A stretch of 64,000 bases of DNA from the NCBI RefSeq assembly GCF_001667775.1, contig NZ_LZJI01000040.1, positions 80,257 through 144,256 on the forward strand. The letters are read 5' to 3'. The position numbers were made by a program, and so were the translations under genes. The stretch comes from Mycobacterium sp. E1747. Its GTDB lineage: Bacteria > Actinomycetota > Actinomycetes > Mycobacteriales > Mycobacteriaceae. Below the pieces are notes generated by a model. The model made no database searches. It saw only the letters and a program-made list of their open reading frames with translations, and was not told the origin of the DNA. This document shows positions 59,383 to 64,000 of the stretch, piece after piece. Positions within the stretch are counted from its first letter, which is position 1. Each line of letters begins with the position of its first letter.

Positions 59383-61233
59383 GTGACTCGGGATTACAAA
59401 TTAACCAACTTGAGCGCGGCTTCGAACAGCCCAAATACGGAAGCGGCGCTTGTCGGCGGGATCGTGGTGCCCGAGGGTGTGACGTTGACGTCGAATTTCG
59501 ACTGGAACAGAACTCAGTTCGGCGACAGCCCGGCCTACCGTTTCATCGACTACTCGCAAGACCAGGACGGGCGAGTAGTCGAGCTCACTTGGAATGAGCT
59601 CTGGTCGCGTGTCTGCGCGATCGGCGCGCGGTTGCAGCAGGTCACCAAGCCCGGCGACCGGGTGGCGATCCTGGCGCCACAGGGCCTCGACTACGTGGCC
59701 AGCTTCTTCGCCGCCGTCCACGCGGGCAACGTCGCGATCCCCCTGTTTGCGCCGACCTTGGCCGGGCACGGCGAGCGGTTGGCGGCGGTGTTGCGCGATG
59801 GTCGGCCCACCGCAGTCCTGACCACGACCGCGGCGGCCGCACCGGTTCGCACGTTCCTGCGGAATCTGTCCCCCGAGGAGCGGCCGCGGATGATCGCGGT
59901 GGATGCGGTACCCGCGACACTTGCCCAGAGCTTCACCGACGTGGTCCGCGATACCGACGATCTCGCCTATCTGCAGTACACCTCGGGCTCGACGCGCACA
60001 CCGGCCGGGGTGGAGATCACCCATCGTGCCGTCTACACCAACGCGATGCAGATGATCCTGCATGGCGGGCTGGACATGGACGTCCAATGTGTGAGCTGGC
60101 TGCCGCTCTATCACGACATGGGCTTGATGATGGTCATGTTCACCGCCTTCTTCGGAGCGCACGTCACGCTGATGGACCCCATGGCGTTCGTTCGCCGGCC
60201 CTACCGCTGGATCAAGCAATTGGGCATCTCGGCGACTTACGGACGGACCATGGCGGCGGCCCCGAACTTTGCCTTCGAATTGACGGCCCAACGGGGACTA
60301 CCCCCCAACGGTGAACACCTCGACCTAAGTAACGTGGTGTGCCTGCTCAACGGGTCGGAGCCGGTGACGATCGCGGCCATCGAGCAGTTCACCACTGCCT
60401 TTACCCCGTTTGGCCTGCCCGCCGCCGTGGTCAAGCCGTCCTACGGCATGGCCGAAGCGACGCTGTCGGTCGCCAGTATCGCCTCGGATGCCGCGGCCAG
60501 CGCCGTCTTCCTCGACCGCGAGCAGCTCGGCGCCGGCCGAGCGGTGCCTGTCTCGCCTACTGTCCCGGGTGCGGTTGCGCACGTCTCGTGCGGCCAGCCC
60601 ATCCTTGAGCAGTGGGCGGTGATCGCCGACCCGGACGGAGCGGAGGTTCCGGACGGTACCGTGGGTGAAATCTGGTTGCACGGCAATAACATTGGCCGCG
60701 GATACTTCGGCCGCGAAGACGAAACACGACGGGTGTTCCATAACAAGCTGCAGTCGAGGCTGGAGATCGGTAGCCATGCCGACGGCGCCCCGGACAATGG
60801 CTGCTGGCTGGCCACTGGCGATCTCGGTGTCTACCTCGACGGCGAGCTGTACCTGACCGGACGCATCAAAGACCTCATCATCATCGATGGCCGCAACCAC
60901 TACCCGCACGACATTGAAACAACGGCGAGCGACGCTTCGCCGGGCATCCGCAGAGGTTACGTCGCCGCATTTTCTGTTCCCGCCGACTATGTTTCGGCCA
61001 GCAGCGGCTCCGGTGAGCGGGTGGTCGTCGTCGCCGAGCGCGCCGCCGGCGCCGGCCGTATCGAGTCGGGGTCGATCGCCGAGACCGTGCGGGCGGCCAT
61101 CTCGCGGCATCACCACCTCCACGTCAGCGACGTGCGGCTGGTGGCAGCCGGGACCATCCCGCGCACTACGAGCGGGAAGCTCGCCCGCAGTGCGTGCCGA
61201 ACCGAGTACCTGGCCGGGCGGTTTGACCGCTGA
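59383..61233 (+). CDS. fadD31: Fatty acyl-AMP ligase (FadD31-like)
   Basis: GTG 59383 (VTRDYKLTNLSAASNS) is used as start, giving 616 residues; the open frame begins earlier. The ligase shows YLQYTSGSTRTPAGVEITH (P-loop), KPSYGMAEATLSVA, WLATGDLGVYLDGELYLTGRIKDLIIIDGRNHYPHDIE and the final RTTSGKLARSACR with the catalytic Lys. The insertion typical of FAALs that prevents CoA binding is present around IHPT-like positions by length. FAALs activate fatty acids as acyl-adenylates for transfer to an acyl carrier domain. The sequence strongly resembles M. tuberculosis FadD31 (Rv1925). Neighbouring mpt63 supports orthology. Confidence 0.9.
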   Translation: MTRDYKLTNLSAASNSPNTEAALVGGIVVPEGVTLTSNFDWNRTQFGDSPAYRFIDYSQDQDGRVVELTWNELWSRVCAIGARLQQVTKPGDRVAILAPQGLDYVASFFAAVHAGNVAIPLFAPTLAGHGERLAAVLRDGRPTAVLTTTAAAAPVRTFLRNLSPEERPRMIAVDAVPATLAQSFTDVVRDTDDLAYLQYTSGSTRTPAGVEITHRAVYTNAMQMILHGGLDMDVQCVSWLPLYHDMGLMMVMFTAFFGAHVTLMDPMAFVRRPYRWIKQLGISATYGRTMAAAPNFAFELTAQRGLPPNGEHLDLSNVVCLLNGSEPVTIAAIEQFTTAFTPFGLPAAVVKPSYGMAEATLSVASIASDAAASAVFLDREQLGAGRAVPVSPTVPGAVAHVSCGQPILEQWAVIADPDGAEVPDGTVGEIWLHGNNIGRGYFGREDETRRVFHNKLQSRLEIGSHADGAPDNGCWLATGDLGVYLDGELYLTGRIKDLIIIDGRNHYPHDIETTASDASPGIRRGYVAAFSVPADYVSASSGSGERVVVVAERAAGAGRIESGSIAETVRAAISRHHHLHVSDVRLVAAGTIPRTTSGKLARSACRTEYLAGRFDR

Positions 61234-61419
61234 AAGACGGGAGCGGCTCGGCGATCCCGTACGACGGTAATTTCCTGGAGTGGGGTCGTCGCTCGGCGAA
61301 GTGCCGATTCGGAAGTTTGCGACGTCGTTCAGCGTGTCGCGGCATGTTTTAGTACCGTTCACATAATCGGCAACGCGCTCGCCAAAATGGCGAATGTCAG
61401 AATTGGCCGGCGTCAGCAC

Positions 61420-62499
61420 ATGACCGGGAGAGTTGACCGGATGGGTCTTAGCCTCCGAGGCCTCTTCGGCCGTCAGGCAGGCCGAAACCGGCTGCGGTTG
61501 CGCGCTGACTCTGGCAGCGGCTTTTACGGCAAGCATCAGGTTCGGCTGCTGCGGATCTATTTGGGCGCGACCACGTTCCTTTACACCTGGGGTGTGGTGT
61601 TCAGTACCTTCATCCGCATCCATCCCGGGTTGAAGCCGGGGAACCCGACCGGAGGCATCGCGGCGATCGTGCTCGGTGCCGCGGCGTTGGCTTGGCTGGC
61701 CGTCCGGCCCGACAAACCCGGGCCGGCGACGGCCATGGCGATCGTCGCCACACCCATGGTGATGGCCTTCCACGTCGCGATCGGCGCCGAGTTCATCTGC
61801 CTGATCGCCCCGATGTTTCTGGCGATGTACCTCCGCGGGTTTCACTCTCCGCGCCGGGGCGCGGAGCTGGTCGGCGCGCTCACCGTGGCGTGTGTCGTCG
61901 CGCTTGCGCTCGCGCCCATGCCCAAGTTGTACATCGACTACCTCATCTTCGTGATCGCGATTGTCGGCGCCGCCGAGTCGTTCGGCCTGCTGACGCGGAC
62001 CCTGGTCGCCGCGGCGTGCACCGATCCGCTCACCGGGCTGCTCAACCGTGCCGGCTGGGAGATTGCCACCGCCGACCTGCTGGCGCGAGCCCGTTCGGCC
62101 GCGACCACCGTCACCGTCGTCGCGCTGGACATCGACAACTTCAAACAGATCAACGACACCGACGGACATGTCGCCGGCGACCGGCACCTGATCAGTCGCG
62201 CGGATTTCTGGCGAGAAGTGGCTCCCGCCAACGCCGTTCTGGCCAGGCTCGGCGGCGACGAGTTCGCGGTGTGCATCGCCGACCGTGCGGGCCGCAAGCC
62301 GACGGCCGCGGAGCAGTTCGTGGCGGCCGCGCGGCTACACACGCCGGGCACCAGCATGGGGATGGCGTCGGCCGGCGGCAAGGACGCCGATATCCCCACG
62401 CTGCACGCCGCCGCGGACGCCGAGCTTTATCTCGCCAAGCAGAAGCGAATCTCAGAGGCGCGCGAGACCAATTTGCATCGGCATAATGAATCTCGCTGA
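61420..62499 (+). CDS. Membrane-bound GGDEF diguanylate cyclase
   Basis: The protein has about 359 residues from ATG 61420; ATG 61387 and 61441 are also possible. Six hydrophobic segments (about residues 45-190) are followed by a GGDEF domain: AACTDPLTGLLNRAGWEIA, then DIDNFKQINDTDGHVAGDRHLIS and RLGGDEFAVCIA. The GGDEF motif is intact, so it probably makes cyclic di-GMP. A RxxD inhibition site is not seen. The membrane part has no recognised sensor. In M. tuberculosis cyclic di-GMP enzymes are few, so this is a notable additional signalling protein. Confidence 0.87.
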   Translation: MTGRVDRMGLSLRGLFGRQAGRNRLRLRADSGSGFYGKHQVRLLRIYLGATTFLYTWGVVFSTFIRIHPGLKPGNPTGGIAAIVLGAAALAWLAVRPDKPGPATAMAIVATPMVMAFHVAIGAEFICLIAPMFLAMYLRGFHSPRRGAELVGALTVACVVALALAPMPKLYIDYLIFVIAIVGAAESFGLLTRTLVAAACTDPLTGLLNRAGWEIATADLLARARSAATTVTVVALDIDNFKQINDTDGHVAGDRHLISRADFWREVAPANAVLARLGGDEFAVCIADRAGRKPTAAEQFVAAARLHTPGTSMGMASAGGKDADIPTLHAAADAELYLAKQKRISEARETNLHRHNESR

Positions 62500-62655
62500 A
62501 CTGCTTGTGCCGCAGGTGGTTTCGCTCCGCCCGGCAGGCGGGGTGTAGAGGAGACCTAGCGCGGCTGCGAATTTGGGTCGCTTGACTGGTCGTGGGTGGT
62601 CCACGAAACCGACAGCTTTAACTGCTTGTGCAGCGGTCTGTAGGTTCGAAGACGC

Positions 62656-63117
62656 TCAATGCGGGCAGGTCACTCTGAACGTGAAATCACTAAGCTTGGT
62701 GTAGTCGTGAAGTTGTTTGATCCTGCCAGTCACCGTGTACTTGTCACCGTCTTGCGTCAGCGTTGGTGCCGGAGCGCCTCCGGTCGAGGTCGGCTCCCAG
62801 AAATAGGCGATACCATCGGCGGTGAAGTCCAGCGTTTCGACTGTGCCGCCTGCGGCGTCGACGATGACACGTCCACCGGATTGCGTTTGGGCCGTGATGA
62901 ACACCGCGCCGCCCAGGTGGCGGCATTGGACGTCGTGCAGCGGGAAAGGGCCGCCAGCCAACGTCAATGAGTCGCTTTGCTCGGCCGGCGCCTCGGTGGG
63001 TGGCGCGGTTGAATTGATGGAAGCGGTCGTATTGGATGAGGGCCGATGGCTGCAGGCCGAGGTCGGCGTGCTGGCGACAAGAAGCACAATCGCAGCTGTA
63101 GCTCCACGGGCGGACAT
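62656..63117 (-). CDS. LpqH-like lipoprotein
   Basis: From ATG 63117 the protein has 153 residues. The signal AAIVLLVASTPTSAC ends in a lipobox-like TSAC near residue 22. The mature part has a Thr/Ser/Pro-rich linker and the 19-kDa antigen fold: LAGGPFPLHDVQCRHLGGAVFITAQTQSGGRVIVDA and YTVTGRIKQLHDYTKLSDFTFRVTCP, with two conserved cysteines (VQC, VTC). LpqH relatives are surface lipoproteins that stimulate TLR2. The start was chosen because it begins just before the signal. An in-frame upstream start (63150) is weaker. Confidence 0.85.
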   Translation of the reverse strand: MSARGATAAIVLLVASTPTSACSHRPSSNTTASINSTAPPTEAPAEQSDSLTLAGGPFPLHDVQCRHLGGAVFITAQTQSGGRVIVDAAGGTVETLDFTADGIAYFWEPTSTGGAPAPTLTQDGDKYTVTGRIKQLHDYTKLSDFTFRVTCPH

Positions 63118-63422
63118 TAGTCGGGGCAAGGCAGGAACTGTTCTCTGCAAAAGTTATTCACAAGTGGACCGCGCACCGAAATTCCGGAGTGTCGGCTGGG
63201 TTGGGCGTTCAAACCTTATCCGACTCGGAGATCCCATGGCGTCGATCTGACCGGTTGACTCAACGTGGTCGGGTACCCCCCCCAGGCAGCGCGGCATCGT
63301 CTGCGCGGCCACCAAAGCGCTATGACGCCCCATCCGACCGGCCGCGGCTTGACCCCCGAGACAAAGGCCTTCACATGACCGAACAACCGCCAATGCCACC
63401 GGGACGCTACTCGTGACCCGCA
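63118..63422. other. Gap with an orphan N-terminal peptide
   Basis: In these 305 bases the only notable frame is ATG 63374 to the stop at 63415 encoding MTEQPPMPPGRYS. This is a typical opening of mycobacterial proline-rich membrane proteins, with nothing after it, so a truncated remnant is likely. The homopolymer CCCCCCCC at 63277-63284 is unusual. Confidence 0.35.
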
Positions 63423-63668
63423 CTAGCCCATCGTCAAGATCGCGACCGCGGCGACGCCGATGACCGCCACGAGGGCTACCAATATCACCGTGATCGCCGC
63501 GCGTACGACTTCTTCTTCTGTGAGTCGCCAACGCGGCTTCAGTTCGGCGACAACAGTGTCCCCTCGCCAAGGCATGGCGTTGATTCTTGCGACCGCCGCA
63601 GTGACATCGTCATGCGCGTGGGACGCGTCTTTATGGAGTAGCTCGTGCGCGGCGATTGCGATCGTCAT
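63423..63668 (-). CDS. Small C-terminally anchored membrane protein
   Basis: ATG 63668 with GGGGGC upstream encodes 81 residues: MTIAIAAHELLHKDASHAHDD, a central ARINAMPWRGDTVVAELKPRWRLTEEEVVRA and a membrane helix ITVILVALVAVIGVAAVAILTM at the C-terminus. I do not recognise a family. The His-rich HELLHKDASHAHDD start is unusual and might bind metal. It lies between a lipoprotein gene and the start of a secreted protein on the other strand. Confidence 0.5.
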   Translation of the reverse strand: MTIAIAAHELLHKDASHAHDDVTAAVARINAMPWRGDTVVAELKPRWRLTEEEVVRAAITVILVALVAVIGVAAVAILTMG

Positions 63669-63946
63669 ATCAGCCCCCAGGCTTGCGGACGCCGATCGGC
63701 GTTGTCCAGGTCTAAAGCGTCGGATAACTCGTAATTCGATGATACGAGCGCGGAAATCACGATTGCGGTAACGATCCTTAACGGTCACAGCACGGAGTCG
63801 TGCTCCGCTAGCCGCTGCCCGCCTGACTGACGCCGCCCCTACCTGGCGCCGGCGCCGGTATAGAACTTTGGGATCGGTAGCGGCGGGCGCACCATTTACT
63901 TCGATTCGAGAGCGCCCACCACGGTCGCCCGATGGAAGAGGAAATC

Positions 63947-64000
63947 ATGATGCGACGGATCGTGCGGTTAGCGACCAGCGCCCTGGTGGCCGGCGGGTTG
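63947..64000 (+). CDS. Start of a secreted or membrane protein (cut by window end)
   Basis: ATG 63947, preceded by GAGGAAATC, begins MMRRIVRLATSALVAGGL and the frame runs to the end of the window. The arginine-rich start followed by a hydrophobic run looks like a signal peptide. Nothing more can be said. Confidence 0.6.
   Translation, partial: MMRRIVRLATSALVAGGL

Noticed and set aside
60325..62187. A 620-codon minus-strand frame opposite fadD31 and the GGDEF gene
   Set aside because: Antisense shadow; it runs across two unrelated genes and has no recognised domain.
1..64000. CRISPR arrays, tRNA or rRNA genes, prophage modules and ESX clusters
   Set aside because: None was seen: no regularly spaced repeats, no cloverleaf recognised by eye, no phage structural genes and no EsxA/B or Ecc proteins.

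Overview
The window is high-GC, densely coded actinobacterial DNA. Its gene content points to Mycobacterium, most likely a slow-growing non-tuberculous species: a complete mce operon (two yrbE genes, mceA-F with the lipoprotein in the E position), an mmpS/mmpL pair, a PPE protein of the PPW type, an MPT63-like secreted protein, an LpqH-like lipoprotein, a fatty acyl-AMP ligase very like FadD31, and a short-chain dehydrogenase very like FabG3 (Rv2002). From memory, several neighbours match parts of the M. tuberculosis Rv1921-Rv2040 interval (a sugar ABC ATPase next to a patatin; mpt63 near fadD31), but other blocks are inserted between them.

Layout. 1-5.4 kb: the end of a sugar ABC ATPase, a patatin-like lipase, a DUF3349 gene, a DUF3097 gene, then efeO-efeB for iron uptake. 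5.6-9.5 kb: OsmC, then a tightly packed operon of cyanase, an acyl-CoA dehydrogenase-like flavoprotein, an ECF sigma factor, a zinc-finger anti-sigma candidate and a formate/nitrite-type channel. 9.5-10.5 kb: a tandem universal stress protein behind a DosR-like box. 10.4-15.7 kb: an aromatic-ring catabolic operon (hydroxylase, FAH hydrolase, extradiol dioxygenase) with a divergent TetR regulator and paired operators, then an FMN-type oxidase. 15.7-27.5 kb: the mce operon on the minus strand, ending in an unusual protein with three Phd-like antitoxin repeats and headed by a TetR regulator.

27.6-41.5 kb: a hypothetical protein, a membrane acyltransferase, an aldo/keto reductase, an epimerase and an epimerase fragment, a SnoaL-like remnant, FabG3, MmpS/MmpL with a TetR regulator sharing TGCACA motifs, a lipase/esterase, an aldehyde dehydrogenase and a PPE protein. 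41.9-43.8 kb: a COG0523 metallochaperone-type GTPase and a TesB thioesterase.

43.8-59.3 kb looks like an accessory, decaying region. It has wide gaps, a duplicated ~300-bp segment carrying a tiny cysteine-rich ORF (one copy open, one frameshifted), pseudogenes of SDR and aldo/keto reductases, an IS481-family remnant and a RelBE-type toxin-antitoxin pair. Among these sit intact genes: LLM oxidoreductase, SDRs, LysR, enoyl-CoA hydratase, amidohydrolase, LGFP lipoprotein, MPT63-like protein, a CPBP-like membrane protein and a TIGR03086 protein. 59.4-64 kb returns to core-like content: FadD31, a diguanylate cyclase, an LpqH-like lipoprotein, a small membrane protein and the start of a secreted protein cut by the window edge.

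The most distinctive unit is the cyanase operon with its own sigma/anti-sigma pair and channel. Next are the duplicated cysteine-rich micro-ORF and the triple-Phd gene closing the mce operon. All functions are read from sequence and family memory; no database search was possible.
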